DNA of 64,000 nucleotides, from positions 434,001-498,000 of the forward strand of contig JABCZL010000002.1 in the NCBI GenBank assembly GCA_013289685.1, written 5' to 3'. A program made the position numbers and the translations under genes. The stretch's first letter is position 1. The number at the start of each line of letters is the position of its first letter. The stretch comes from Acidobacteriota bacterium (GTDB taxonomy: Bacteria; Acidobacteriota; Terriglobia; Terriglobales; Acidobacteriaceae). The notes beneath the pieces are model-generated. The model made no database searches. It saw only the letters and a list, made by a program, of their open reading frames with translations, and was not told the DNA's origin. Positions 8,032 through 17,146 of this stretch are shown here, piece by piece.

Positions 8032-10329
8032 TCACCGGCTCTTATAGCTGAAAGTCACTTTCGTTTCCTCATCCAACACCAGCGGCCGGACGAAGCTGAA
8101 CGAAGTGCCAGCGCGCGGGACATCGACCGGCACCGGCAGCACGCCGGCGACCCGTTTCTGCAAGTTCATCACGTTGGCGGAGGGTGTTTGGTTAGCAGAG
8201 CTAGGGCCCGCTCCCAACCGTTCGAGGCCTCGTCCATTGAAGGTGCCCTTCATAATCGGGCCACCGAAGCTTGCGCCACCCGCGACGCCGTTCACCGAGT
8301 AGGCGTTCAAGTCACCGTGAAACACATTCGTCCCCGACTCGGTCTGTATCTGAGCCGCCTGGTCCGTGACTTCTACGGTCTCAGCCGCGCTCGCGACGTT
8401 GATTGGAAAGTTGTAGCTCGACGGCTGACTGGCATCGTAGCCAAGGTTGAAAATGCTGGTTCGAAAGCCCGGCATCTCCGTCTTGGCCTTGTAGTTTCCC
8501 GACGCCATTCCAGCGATGACCCATCGACCCTGAGCGTCGGTGCTTGTGGTTCGGCTTGCACCATTGCCTGCGGTGACCGTAACTCGCGCGTTGGGCACGA
8601 CAGCTCCGGTGAGGTCAACCACATAACCTCCCATTTGACCGGGCAGGGCTTGCAGTCTCAGGTTGCTGATCTCTTCCTTACGAGCTCCTTCGGCGTTGAT
8701 GGCATCTTCCTCGCGAAACGGTTGCGGCACGACATTGGCGGCAATCACGTCGCCACCGAAGTCTTTCACTTTGTATTGCTCGGGCAGAAAGACTTCCCAG
8801 CTCAGCAGGCTGATGGGAATATCCATGTTCGGAAGGCTGAGTTCCGCTCCGCCTTTTTTCGCGAACGGAGCTCCCGAGTGCATGAACACGAACGAAACGG
8901 TATACGAATCGGTTGGATGAAATCCCGGCCGCAGCAGCGGCACGCGGCTACCATCCGGGCCCTGCACCGGCTTCACGCGCTCGCCGCCCACGTCCGCGGA
9001 AAGAATGCTGGCGCCGGCGGGCAGAGCAACTTTCAGAAACGGCTGTGCCTGGTTCTTTATGACCAATCTCACTTCAGTAAGCGACTTGCCCTCCGACGTG
9101 ACCAGGGTTGTAACGGTTGCGCTCTCGGCTACCGCCGCGAGCACGCTGCCGTCGGGGAACCGCACCCATTGGAGCGCCAGCGTTGGTGTTTCGCTGGCCT
9201 GCTTGTGATAGCGGAATGCAGCCTGCGGCGGGAAATGCGCCAGAGACCGCAAATACGGATTCGCTTCTTTCACATCCATGCGCTTGAGACCTCCGCCTTC
9301 GGTCGCAGTCAGCTCCATGGTGCCCGTGCCTTCGACCAGCACTTCGCCAGTCTCGCGCTGCGCTTTCTTGAAACTGAGGAATGGCGCGTCGGCCTTCTCA
9401 CCGCTGATCGATCGTTCCATCGAGATCAGGAATTGGTGGCTGCGCTGGTTGGGAGCGTTTACCTTAAGGGTCAGAACGCCGGAGTTCGTTTCCGAGGAAT
9501 CGAGCGTTGGTCCAGTCACGCCTGTGATTTCGTATCCCGCCGGCACGTCGATGTGGAATTGCGACGGTTCACCCTGCACGACGGTGATGTCGGCGAGCAC
9601 CGCGACCCGCATCTCTGCTTCGCTGACCGAAATGAGCGTCTTGGCGTCGGCGAGAAACCGCACCTCACGAGGCACAGTTGGAGTTACCGCTTCCCGCGTG
9701 GCCCACCAGATGTTCGCAGGCTGCCCCGGAACCAGCGTGGCTTCGATTGCAGTATGCCCGTTCTCCGATTTCCGGCTGGTGATGAGACCGGAGCTGATAT
9801 TGGCGAAAGTGTGGTCGCCGGGAATCACAAGGGACAATTGCACGCTGCCCGCGGCCGGCGCGGGCAGGCTGAACGAGGCGCGTCCCGCTTCGATTCGCAG
9901 CGGCAGGCCGGTGTCGAGCGCGACCGAGAATTCTCCCGGTCCCGACAGCAGAGCCATGTGCGTGCCATTCTCCTGCAGCAACGGAACTCCCTTGCCGTTC
10001 TGGTGCGCGTCGAGCACAGTCATTCCGCTGGTGAGCGGAACCTTGCTCACGCCCTTGCGGAAAATTTCGCCTTCGACTTCCACGGTGCCGCGCACGCCGT
10101 CGTTCTCAACGTGCAGCTTCACATCGGCATGCTTGATGGAGTAGGGAAGCGGGGCGAGGTCGGATTTCTTCGGCGGCCTCGCCGCGAGTTCCATCAGCTT
10201 GTTGTATTCGTCGAGCGACAGCGTGACATTGCCGGAATTGGGCAACGGCAGCGTGGCCGCATCTTCCGCCACGCACATCTGCGCCGCACACACACAGCAC
10301 AGCAGCAACACCACAAATATGTTTTTCAT
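8032..10329 (-). CDS. Large secreted protein with an Oar-like insertion
   Basis: The product has 765 residues with a signal peptide (MKNIFVVLLLCCVCAAQMC). Most of it is predicted beta structure and aligns by eye with the protein encoded just upstream (10326-12371): both have a DEY motif near the N-terminus, a shared block (LKVALPAGASILSADVGGE against VKVTLPTGATVWSVTLAGR), and similar ends (VAGVLPVPVDVP against VTGILPINVSFP). Unlike its paralogue, it holds an extra block at about 563-722. That block starts with a carboxypeptidase-regulatory motif (VVPNARVTVTAGNGASR) and goes on with VEVTDQAAQIQTESG, TNVFHG and FGGPIMKG, which are typical of Oar-like TonB-dependent receptors. No catalytic motif was seen. 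The start overlaps the upstream stop (ATGA). Confidence 0.7.
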   Translation of the reverse strand: MKNIFVVLLLCCVCAAQMCVAEDAATLPLPNSGNVTLSLDEYNKLMELAARPPKKSDLAPLPYSIKHADVKLHVENDGVRGTVEVEGEIFRKGVSKVPLTSGMTVLDAHQNGKGVPLLQENGTHMALLSGPGEFSVALDTGLPLRIEAGRASFSLPAPAAGSVQLSLVIPGDHTFANISSGLITSRKSENGHTAIEATLVPGQPANIWWATREAVTPTVPREVRFLADAKTLISVSEAEMRVAVLADITVVQGEPSQFHIDVPAGYEITGVTGPTLDSSETNSGVLTLKVNAPNQRSHQFLISMERSISGEKADAPFLSFKKAQRETGEVLVEGTGTMELTATEGGGLKRMDVKEANPYLRSLAHFPPQAAFRYHKQASETPTLALQWVRFPDGSVLAAVAESATVTTLVTSEGKSLTEVRLVIKNQAQPFLKVALPAGASILSADVGGERVKPVQGPDGSRVPLLRPGFHPTDSYTVSFVFMHSGAPFAKKGGAELSLPNMDIPISLLSWEVFLPEQYKVKDFGGDVIAANVVPQPFREEDAINAEGARKEEISNLRLQALPGQMGGYVVDLTGAVVPNARVTVTAGNGASRTTSTDAQGRWVIAGMASGNYKAKTEMPGFRTSIFNLGYDASQPSSYNFPINVASAAETVEVTDQAAQIQTESGTNVFHGDLNAYSVNGVAGGASFGGPIMKGTFNGRGLERLGAGPSSANQTPSANVMNLQKRVAGVLPVPVDVPRAGTSFSFVRPLVLDEETKVTFSYKSR

Positions 10330-12371
10330 CGCACGCCTCCCTTTTTGTCGCGCTGGATACTGAATTCGGCAGCGGGAAACTGGTTCTCGCTGGTGAGTTC
10401 GGACACGAGGAATATCGACGGCCCGAATGCGGGGAACGAAACATTGATCGGCAGAATGCCGGTTACTTTCCCGCCGAGGGACTTCGCTTTGTACGAGTCG
10501 AGGAGAGCCAGGGTGGAGTCTTTCTTTTCCTTGTCATCCGCCCCTTGCAGCTTGGCGAAATTTTCCAGGCGATCGAACTCTTTGGCAATCACCGCCGGCG
10601 CGGCCGAGGGCATTGTTCCAACTCCACCGACCCCGGCGCTCACCGGTGTGAGCACCGCCGACGTCGGATTCACATATTCCTGCGCGCGAAACGTACCCGG
10701 CTCGGCCGCAACCTTGAACAGAGGCGGGTAGTAGAGCAGCAGTCCGGTGCGTGAAATGGGAAGATCCAGCGCCGGGAGCGTTACCTTCTCGTGGCCTTTT
10801 TCCTGCCATGCTGCAGCCTTGGTCAGATAGACAATCTCGACTGCAAACGCAGGCGCATCGTCTCCGCCGCGCGATTTCTCGAGCGGCAAAAGCAGACTGC
10901 CGTCGGGCGATTGGCCGGGACGAACCGGCCGGCCCGCAAGCGTTACGCTCCACACGGTTGCTCCCGTGGGCAACGTAACTTTCACGAAGTTCCGCTGGTT
11001 GTTGCGGACGGCGTAGCGTGCCTGCACCAGTTCTTTTCCGTCCGCGCTCATCAGCACCTGGTAGCGGGCTTCCTCGATGTTCGCCATCAGAACTGCCTGC
11101 TGGTCGTAGCGCGCGACGTTCAGGCTCAACGACCGCGTTGCGCCCGCTTCGCCCGCCCGGGCACGATACGCGACCAGGGCCGGCGATTGCCGGTTGGCCA
11201 CCATCTCGCCGAGATCGGTAGCGTCGGCGTCCTCAAGTCCTTGCACTTTCTGATCTTTGATCTCGCCGGCGCCGAGTATTTCCACGGCCACGCCTCCGGT
11301 ATCGCGTTCCGTGTTCAAGAGCCGCAGCAGTGGGATGTCGATGATTCCGTCCTTTGGCAGCCGAGCTTCGCCGTTGATGACGAATCGTGCTGTGTGCTCG
11401 ACCGGCTCCAGGAAGGTTACGGCCAGTTCGCCGTTCTTCATCTCCCAATCGGCCACCATGGCGCCGGAAACTTGATTGATCGTGATTTTTTCCGGCAGCT
11501 GGATGCGGACCTCGCGAGCCGCGCCCTGCACGACCTCGAAATTCGCTTCCGCATAAATCGACGTCGAGTCTTCTCCCAGGCTGGTCAGTTGCGTCAACGA
11601 TCCGCGCAGGCGCAGTGGCAATTCGATGTGGTGATCTTCGGTCTTCTTGCGCCAGGTGAAAGTCAGGGCCTCATTTCCGCGAGCGTAGGCCAGCCACTTG
11701 GTTTCGCCCGAAGTTTCGGATTTCTCGGAGAGCAATCCTCCGCCGATTCTTAAGTCGACTCCCTCCCGCGGCAGCAACACCGTCGCGCGGGTCACTCCCG
11801 ATTCCGTGGAGGGCAGGGAAATGCTCTCATCGCCTGCAGACGACGCGACTGGTACGTCCACGTCGAGCAACAGTTCGAAGCGCCCAGCGTGCGAAAGGAG
11901 CGCCGAGAGATGCGTTCCTCCTTTACCCGGCGTGCCGGGGACCAGCGACACTTGTTTCCCATCAAGCCGCGCTTCACGAACCAGCAGGCCCGCGGGCACG
12001 GGCACGCGCACCCATCCGTCTTTCAAAACGTCGACGGTGAGGCTGGCGCGTCCGGCAGCCAGATCGCCGGCAACGTGCAGGTCATAATCGACGCGCGTCA
12101 GCGTTGCGTCCGTAGGAGGCGGTTCGGGATCGTGCTCAACCGGGTAGGCTTTCGCTCGCAGCACGCGGTATTCATCGACCGGAATAACGACCCATCCCGC
12201 GATGTGGGAAGACTCGCCGGGCTTGTCGTCTGCCCGGGGTGCGGCTTGCGCAGCGGCTCCCCAACAGACAGAAGCAGCCACGATGCAGGGGAAAAGCGGT
12301 CTCAGAACGAATCGTCTGAGTTGCGGAAACGCGGCGAAAATCGAGTTTTTCAATATTCGATTCATGTTCAA
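10326..12371 (-). CDS. Large secreted beta-rich protein, paralogue of its neighbour
   Basis: This is a 681-residue protein with an N-terminal hydrophobic export segment (about 25-44, ending GAAAQAAP). The rest is probably periplasmic beta sandwich with no recognised enzyme motif. It shares domain order and short blocks with the next gene (8032-10329) but lacks that protein's Oar-like insertion. The two genes overlap by ATGA and form an operon, which points to an old tandem duplication. The function is unknown; an envelope structural role is a guess. Confidence 0.7.
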   Translation of the reverse strand: MNMNRILKNSIFAAFPQLRRFVLRPLFPCIVAASVCWGAAAQAAPRADDKPGESSHIAGWVVIPVDEYRVLRAKAYPVEHDPEPPPTDATLTRVDYDLHVAGDLAAGRASLTVDVLKDGWVRVPVPAGLLVREARLDGKQVSLVPGTPGKGGTHLSALLSHAGRFELLLDVDVPVASSAGDESISLPSTESGVTRATVLLPREGVDLRIGGGLLSEKSETSGETKWLAYARGNEALTFTWRKKTEDHHIELPLRLRGSLTQLTSLGEDSTSIYAEANFEVVQGAAREVRIQLPEKITINQVSGAMVADWEMKNGELAVTFLEPVEHTARFVINGEARLPKDGIIDIPLLRLLNTERDTGGVAVEILGAGEIKDQKVQGLEDADATDLGEMVANRQSPALVAYRARAGEAGATRSLSLNVARYDQQAVLMANIEEARYQVLMSADGKELVQARYAVRNNQRNFVKVTLPTGATVWSVTLAGRPVRPGQSPDGSLLLPLEKSRGGDDAPAFAVEIVYLTKAAAWQEKGHEKVTLPALDLPISRTGLLLYYPPLFKVAAEPGTFRAQEYVNPTSAVLTPVSAGVGGVGTMPSAAPAVIAKEFDRLENFAKLQGADDKEKKDSTLALLDSYKAKSLGGKVTGILPINVSFPAFGPSIFLVSELTSENQFPAAEFSIQRDKKGGVR

Positions 12372-12555
12372 GCCTCACTCTAACTACTCTGGGGATGCGA
12401 TTCTTTCTCTGGGGGATGTTTCGGGGGAGTCGGCCATGCAGAGTAAGAATGCTCGGGTAGGAGAAAATTGCACGGAATCTTAGGTGAGGATTCCCAGCGC
12501 ATAGCTGCTCTCAGCGCGTCGGGCGGGCACTCTGCTGTACCATAGCGAGTCGAAG

Positions 12556-12652
12556 CGTAGCGCCGGCATCCTTCCGGCTGTCGCGAGGGGTCTCGCCCTC
12601 GCAGTGGCGGCGAGACGCCGCCACGACACCCGCCGAGACGGCGGCGCTACAA
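12556..12652. repeat. Cruciform repeat, family A (GTAGCGCCGG)
   Basis: The outer arms CGTAGCGCCG and CGGCGGCGCTAC pair. Inside are further hairpins: GCCGG/CCGGC, GCGAGGG/CCCTCGC and TGGCGGCG/CGCCGCCA. The same architecture and much of the sequence recur at 15342-15440. It lies just upstream of the aminotransferase start. Confidence 0.8.
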
Positions 12653-12668
12653 GGGACCGGAGATCCGA

Positions 12669-13994
12669 TTGGCTTTCAGTACGGAAAAATCGAAGCAGGC
12701 TTACGAGCGCACCATCGACGTTCTGATCGAGGCCAGCAGTTCCTCTTCGCGCGGTCCGGCGACCTTCGGCAAGTATCCCATCTTCATGGAGCGCGGCCGC
12801 GGTTCGCGTATCTACGATGTCGACGGCAACGAATACATCGACTGGATGATGGCCTTCGGCGCGCTTCCGCTGGGCCACGCGCATCCCGAGATCGTGGAAG
12901 CGATTGCCGAAGCCGCCGCCACCGGCGCACACTTTGCCAGCGCAACGCCGGTTGAACTGGAAGTGGCGGAGACGCTGCAATCGATGGTCCCCAACGCCGA
13001 GCGCGTGCGCTTCGCGAATACCGGCACGGAAGCGATGATGGCGGCGATTCGCCTGGCGCGCGGCGTGACCGGACGGCCGAAGATTCTCAAGTTCGAAGGC
13101 CACTACCACGGCTGGCACGACGACCTGCTGGTCAGTTCCAATGTGATGCCGCCGAGTGCTCTGGGATTGCGGAGCGATCCCATCAAAGTTCCCGACAGTT
13201 CCGGGCTGAATCGAAGCGCGCTCGACGACACGATTGTCGTCCCCTGGAACGACCTGCCTGCGCTGCAGCGTGCGGTTGAAAATCATCCCGGCCAGATCGC
13301 GGCGATCGTGAGCGAAGGCATCATGGCAAACATGGGCGTGATTCCGCCGGCGAAGGGATATCTGCAGGGCCTGCAGGACCTCGCTAAGGCCAATGGCATT
13401 CTTTTCATTCTCGATGAAACCGTGACCGGATTCCGCATCGCTCCCGGAGGCTGTCAGGAATACTACAAACTCTCTCCGGACCTTGTGACCTTCGGCAAAG
13501 CGTTGGGCTGCGGCTTGCCGGTTGCCGCCTTGTGTGGACGCGCTGAAGTGATGGACGCGCTGCAGTGGGGAGGTGTCCTGCACTACGGCACGCACAACGG
13601 CTCGCGCATCGGAATGTACGCGGCGCGCGCCAACCTGCGCGTGCTGACTCGCGACAACAATGCCTCCTTCCGCCACACCTGGCGGATTGCGGAGCGGCTG
13701 TGTGACGGCTACAGGGATCTGTTTCAGAGAAAAGGCCTGGCAGTGCTTGTGCAGAACGTGGGTCCGATGTTTCAGCTGATGTTCACCGAACAGCCCGCAA
13801 TCCGCGACTACCGCGAGTTCTGCGAGTTCGTGGACCGCGCTGCATTTCAGAAATTTGTGCTGTCGCTGTTTCCCTTTGGGGTGTACGCATCTCCGTCGGC
13901 GGCGCTGCATTCGATTGTTACGCTGGCGCATACGGACGAGGATGTGGAGCGCACGCTGGAGGCAGCGGAGAGAGCGCTGGAACAAAGTTGCTAG
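12669..13994 (+). CDS. Class III aminotransferase, GSA-aminomutase (HemL) family
   Basis: This 441-residue PLP enzyme starts at a TTG, with GGAG six bases upstream. The fold-type I class III signature is clear: YDVDGNEYIDWMMAFGALPLG near the N-terminus (quoted in part), NTGTEAMMAAIRLAR for phosphate binding, GHYHGWHD, ILDETVTGFR (Asp249) and the Schiff-base Lys277 in TFGKALGCGLPVA. The family includes glutamate-1-semialdehyde 2,1-aminomutase, but the DETVTGFR wording and the lack of heme genes nearby leave open another aminotransferase of the same family. The start lies close to a cruciform repeat. Confidence 0.82.
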   Translation: MAFSTEKSKQAYERTIDVLIEASSSSSRGPATFGKYPIFMERGRGSRIYDVDGNEYIDWMMAFGALPLGHAHPEIVEAIAEAAATGAHFASATPVELEVAETLQSMVPNAERVRFANTGTEAMMAAIRLARGVTGRPKILKFEGHYHGWHDDLLVSSNVMPPSALGLRSDPIKVPDSSGLNRSALDDTIVVPWNDLPALQRAVENHPGQIAAIVSEGIMANMGVIPPAKGYLQGLQDLAKANGILFILDETVTGFRIAPGGCQEYYKLSPDLVTFGKALGCGLPVAALCGRAEVMDALQWGGVLHYGTHNGSRIGMYAARANLRVLTRDNNASFRHTWRIAERLCDGYRDLFQRKGLAVLVQNVGPMFQLMFTEQPAIRDYREFCEFVDRAAFQKFVLSLFPFGVYASPSAALHSIVTLAHTDEDVERTLEAAERALEQSC

Positions 13995-14016
13995 TGGCGG
14001 TTCGCTGAAACGTTAC

Positions 14017-14493
14017 CTAGCCACTGCTCTCTTTGTCGGAGAACGTCGTCGATACCAGCGACTCAAGCTGCGAATTTCGGGCGAGGATGGAATTGATTGC
14101 CGAGCACAATTCGCTCCATTCTTTGCAATCCGGCGAGGACAAGGCACGACCCACGAACCTCTGCCGCAACGATTGAGATGGCCAGGTAAGAAGTTCAAAC
14201 TCGACTTTCCCTTTGCGACGTCGAACGAGCAAGACCACTGCAATTTCGACCTCCGGAAATTTGACCCGACAAAACCCGTGACACGCCTTGCCGGGTTTGG
14301 GCTTGGAGACTTCATACCCCTCGGCGTCTAAGCCCTCAGCTATCTGCTGAAGCATTGGCAGCGCGGCAGGGTCACGGAATGAAGCTCTCTTTAGTCCGCC
14401 GAGGGGGCGGGTGTCAGGAAGTTTGAATGAGAAACAGGAACGTGTTTGACTGTCGCGGACAGAGAATCGTTTGCGAAGCATGAATATCGACAT
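14017..14493 (-). CDS. Conserved-looking hypothetical protein
   Basis: This 158-residue open frame lies between two plus-strand genes. I think it is real because it has balanced composition and fills an otherwise empty stretch. The middle (GKACHGFCRVKFPEVEIAVV) alternates in beta fashion and is followed by a Trp/Leu-rich helix (LLTWPSQSLRQRF). There is no signal peptide or known catalytic motif. It is divergent from the SDR gene with about 36 bases between starts. An alternative ATG lies at 14481. I do not recognise the family. Confidence 0.5.
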   Translation of the reverse strand: MSIFMLRKRFSVRDSQTRSCFSFKLPDTRPLGGLKRASFRDPAALPMLQQIAEGLDAEGYEVSKPKPGKACHGFCRVKFPEVEIAVVLLVRRRKGKVEFELLTWPSQSLRQRFVGRALSSPDCKEWSELCSAINSILARNSQLESLVSTTFSDKESSG

Positions 14494-14529
14494 TATGCTC
14501 CAATCTCAAGTGCGGTGGGGGCATTCGCG

Positions 14530-15333
14530 ATGAATATGCCATCAACGAAGATCGCAGAGCGGGCAGCCCAGCTTCTCTCGCTAGTGGGCAAGGTCGCGAT
14601 GGTTACCGGGGCGGCCTCGGGCATCGGGCGCGGCATTTCGATTCGCCTGGCCGAGATGGGGGCGTTCGTTGTCCTGCTTGACGTCGACGATATTAAAGGG
14701 CGCGCGAGTGCTGCGGAGATCGGGGAGCAGGGAGGCGCAGCGACTTTCCTGAACTGCGATGTTCGCAGCGCGGCCGAATGCCGGCGCGCCGTCAAAATGG
14801 TGATTGAGGAGGCGGGCAAGGTCGACATTCTCTGCAACTGCGCGGGCGTTGCCATTCGCAAAGACATCGTCGAACTCACCGAGGACGAATGGGACTACGC
14901 GCTCGATGTGACGCTGAAGGGAATCTATCTGCTTTCGCGCGAAGTCGTGCCGCACATGATTCGTAACGGCGGAGGCAGCATCATCAACATCGGTTCGGGA
15001 TGGTCGCTGAAGGGAGGGCCGCGGGCCGCCTCCTACTGCGCGGCTAAGGGCGGCGTCGTGAATCTGACGCGAGCGATGGCCATCGATCACGGCAAGCACA
15101 ACATCCGCGTGAACTGCGTTTGCCCGGGAGACGTAGACACTCCGATGCTGCGCAGCGAATGCGCCCAGCTGGGTGAAGACCCGCAGACGTTTATGCGGGA
15201 AGCGGCCAACCGTCCGCTAGGGCGCGTCGGCACTCCGGACGATATTGCGAATGCGGTGTTGTTCTTGGCGAGTCCGATGGCGAGTTGGGTCACCGGTGCG
15301 GCGTTGGTGGTGGATGGCGGCGGGCTTGCGTAA
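14530..15333 (+). CDS. Short-chain dehydrogenase/reductase
   Basis: The product has 267 residues from the ATG at 14530; the frame is open further upstream, but homology-like sequence begins here. It has the Rossmann motif TGAASGIGRG, an acidic residue after beta 2 (LLDVDD) that favours NAD, the NCAGVA motif, and the catalytic Ser...Tyr-x-x-x-Lys (GSGWS, then SYCAAK). The C-terminal PLGRVGTPDDIANAVLFLAS and VVDGGG are classical. The substrate cannot be read from sequence. It may be co-transcribed with the HemL-like aminotransferase, although about 535 bases and a minus-strand gene separate them. Confidence 0.9.
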   Translation: MNMPSTKIAERAAQLLSLVGKVAMVTGAASGIGRGISIRLAEMGAFVVLLDVDDIKGRASAAEIGEQGGAATFLNCDVRSAAECRRAVKMVIEEAGKVDILCNCAGVAIRKDIVELTEDEWDYALDVTLKGIYLLSREVVPHMIRNGGGSIINIGSGWSLKGGPRAASYCAAKGGVVNLTRAMAIDHGKHNIRVNCVCPGDVDTPMLRSECAQLGEDPQTFMREAANRPLGRVGTPDDIANAVLFLASPMASWVTGAALVVDGGGLA

Positions 15334-15341
15334 AAAGAATT

Positions 15342-15440
15342 TGTAGCGCCGGCGTCACGCCGGCTGTCGCGAGGGCATCTTGCCCTCGCATGCGCGGACG
15401 AGACGTCCCCGCGACAGCCGCCGGGACGGCGGCGCTACGA
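15342..15440. repeat. Cruciform repeat, family A, second copy
   Basis: TGTAGCGCCGGC on the left pairs with GCCGGGACGGCGGCGCTAC on the right, with inner hairpins GCCGGC/GCCGGC and CGAGGGC/GCCCTCG. It closely matches the copy at 12556-12652. It fills the space between the convergent SDR and TrmH-family genes, and its right arm supplies the TAG stop of the TrmH-family gene (15435-15437). Confidence 0.85.
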
Positions 15441-16283
15441 AAGACGTCGTTGCCGCGCTGCTTCGTACAGCACGATGCTCCCGGCGACGCCCGCATTCAG
15501 CGATTCCACCTGCGCTGTGTGCGGGATTGCGATCAGCTCATCGGCTTGCGCCAGAACCACGCGGGGCAGTCCCGCGCCCTCGCTTCCGACGAAAACTGCC
15601 GACGTCCCGGTGAGGTTCGCCTGATCCAGCGGAGTGCCTTTGTGCGATGACGTCGCAATCAAACGTACACCCTGCGCGCGCAGCTTGGCGGAAATCTCTT
15701 CCAGGCCGCCGCCGCTTTTCCCGATAACGACCGGCAACCGGAACACCGATCCCGCCGAGGCGCGAATCACTTTCGAATTGAATGGGCTGACCGTGCCCTC
15801 GCCCAGCACAACGCCCGCGCTGCCAAAGGCTTCGGCCGAGCGCAGGATTGTCCCCAGATTGCCAGGATCCTGTAGTCCGGCGAGCACGATGACCGGGCCA
15901 ACCTGCAAGCGTTCGAGCACGTCGGCCAGCGAGAATTCTTTCAGCCGAACCAGCGCCGCCACTCCCTGGGGTGTTTCGGTTGGGACCGCGTCGTCGAAGA
16001 GCTTGTCGGGAAGCAGAAGCGTGTCGACGTTGGCGCCGATCTGGGGCAGCAGGCGCTCCGCCAGATTCTGCGCGGATTCTTTGAAGAACACAGCTCGAAA
16101 GCGCAGACCGCTGCGGATGGCCTCTTCCACAATGCGCAGGCCTTCGACGGCGCAGCTTCCGTCTTCGGTGCGTTCGGCCCGCGCGAACGCCTGCCGCAGT
16201 TCCTTCACCAGGGCGTTATGGCGGCCTTCGATGCGGCGCAGCCGCTGCTGGGCGCTGGGCGCGGATTCTGCGGTTCGAGTCAT
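15435..16283 (-). CDS. TrmH-family RNA 2'-O-ribose methyltransferase
   Basis: The product has 282 residues from the ATG at 16283 (MTRTAES). An N-terminal substrate-binding domain (RHNALVKELRQAF, and VEGLRIVEEAIRSG) leads to a SPOUT domain with the three knot motifs: VIVLAGLQDPGNLGTILRSA, GSEGAGLP and IPHTAQVESLNAGVAGSIVL (the last two about 20 residues apart). This is the pattern of 23S rRNA guanosine-2'-O methyltransferases such as RlmB and TsnR relatives; the exact target is not known. The stop codon lies inside a family A cruciform repeat, so the last residues may have been altered by its insertion. Confidence 0.88.
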   Translation of the reverse strand: MTRTAESAPSAQQRLRRIEGRHNALVKELRQAFARAERTEDGSCAVEGLRIVEEAIRSGLRFRAVFFKESAQNLAERLLPQIGANVDTLLLPDKLFDDAVPTETPQGVAALVRLKEFSLADVLERLQVGPVIVLAGLQDPGNLGTILRSAEAFGSAGVVLGEGTVSPFNSKVIRASAGSVFRLPVVIGKSGGGLEEISAKLRAQGVRLIATSSHKGTPLDQANLTGTSAVFVGSEGAGLPRVVLAQADELIAIPHTAQVESLNAGVAGSIVLYEAARQRRLS

Positions 16284-16299
16284 AAAGAGAAAAATCACG

Positions 16300-16380
16300 A
16301 ACCACCCCGAAGGACACGAAGTATCACGAAGGTTGGCTTGTCGTGTTTCCTTCGTGGGACTTCGTGTCCTTCGTGGTTTA
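16300..16380. repeat. Inverted repeat, CCTTCGTGGTT type
   Basis: AACCACCCCGAAGGACACGAAG faces CTTCGTGTCCTTCGTGGTT, with CACGAAGG/CCTTCGTG inside (each arm about 20 bases). A related element with CCTCTGTG spelling lies at 29072-29143. It sits directly upstream of the TrmH-family start and may replace its leader. Confidence 0.75.
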
Positions 16381-16445
16381 GGCTGTTGACCTTTCACGCA
16401 ATCATACGCTGCCGGTTCATGTTGCGGCGTTTTGCCGTATTATGG

Positions 16446-16471
16446 TAGGTTTCGCCGTCTAAATAAACCTA
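16446..16471. promoter_or_regulatory. Short perfect inverted repeat upstream of tsaC
   Basis: TAGGTTT (16446-16452) and AAACCTA (16465-16471) are exact inverted copies with 12 bases between them. They lie 26 bases before the GTG start of the Sua5/TsaC gene and could be an operator or a leader hairpin. Confidence 0.35.
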
Positions 16472-16497
16472 GCCTGTCGCAATATGAAGGGAGCGCC

Positions 16498-17145
16498 GTG
16501 CGCGCAGAGATCCTGAAAATTAATAGCGAAACTCCTGAGTCGTCCCTGGTGAAATACGCCGCCGACCAAATTCGTTCCGGCGAAGTGCTGGGCATGCCCA
16601 CCGACACTTTTTATGGACTGGCAGCCGATCCCTTCAACCTGCGGGCGGTCGATAAGGTGTACGACATCAAAACGCGCTCGCGCCACAAGCCGCTGTCGCT
16701 GCTGATCGCGAGCACCGACCAGGCGGAGGAACTCGCCAAGCCGTTGCCCGAGGAGTTTTACGCGCTGGCGCGGAAATTCTGGCCCGGGCCGCTGACCATC
16801 ATCGTGAAGGCGGGTTCGCGTCTGCCGCTCAAAGTGACGGCGAACACCGGCAACGTTGCGCTGCGCGTGCCCAACGCAAAGATTCCGCTAGCTGTGACCA
16901 CGGCCGCGGCCATCCCGATCACCGCGACTTCCGCGAACCTTAGCGGCGCTTCGGAATGCACCAGCGCCGAGCAGGTACGCGAGCAACTGGAGGGGCGCAT
17001 CAACATCATCGTCGACGGCGGCGTTTCTCCGCGGGATGTCGCCTCCACCATCATCGACCTTACGGACGAGGCCTCGCGCTGGCGCATCATTCGCGAAGGC
17101 GCGATTCCCGCCGACGAAATCTCTAACTTCTTCGCCCAGGGCTGA
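16498..17145 (+). CDS. tsaC: L-threonylcarbamoyladenylate synthase (Sua5/YrdC/TsaC)
   Basis: This 215-residue enzyme makes threonylcarbamoyl-AMP from Thr, bicarbonate and ATP for the t6A37 tRNA modification. It begins at a GTG preceded by AAGGGA at good spacing. Visible family motifs are GEVLGMPTDTFYGLAADP, the basic KTRSRHKPLSLL patch, FWPGPLTIIVK, NVALRVPN and ATSANLSG. The length fits the short TsaC/YrdC form without the Sua5 C-terminal domain. A four-unit 14-bp tandem array begins two bases after its stop codon. Confidence 0.92.
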   Translation: MRAEILKINSETPESSLVKYAADQIRSGEVLGMPTDTFYGLAADPFNLRAVDKVYDIKTRSRHKPLSLLIASTDQAEELAKPLPEEFYALARKFWPGPLTIIVKAGSRLPLKVTANTGNVALRVPNAKIPLAVTTAAAIPITATSANLSGASECTSAEQVREQLEGRINIIVDGGVSPRDVASTIIDLTDEASRWRIIREGAIPADEISNFFAQG

Positions 17146-17146
17146 T

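Noticed and set aside
8026..10731. A 901-codon open frame on the plus strand
   Set aside because: It is antisense to the large secreted protein genes, which have signal peptides and overlapping start and stop codons. High GC makes long antisense frames common here.
12480..13985. A 501-codon open frame on the minus strand
   Set aside because: It is fully antisense to the aminotransferase, which has clear PLP motifs. The minus-strand product is Arg/His-rich with no motif.
16284..16397. N-terminal extension of the TrmH-family protein
   Set aside because: The extension is translated from the palindromic CCTTCGTGGTT element and is not expected in the family.
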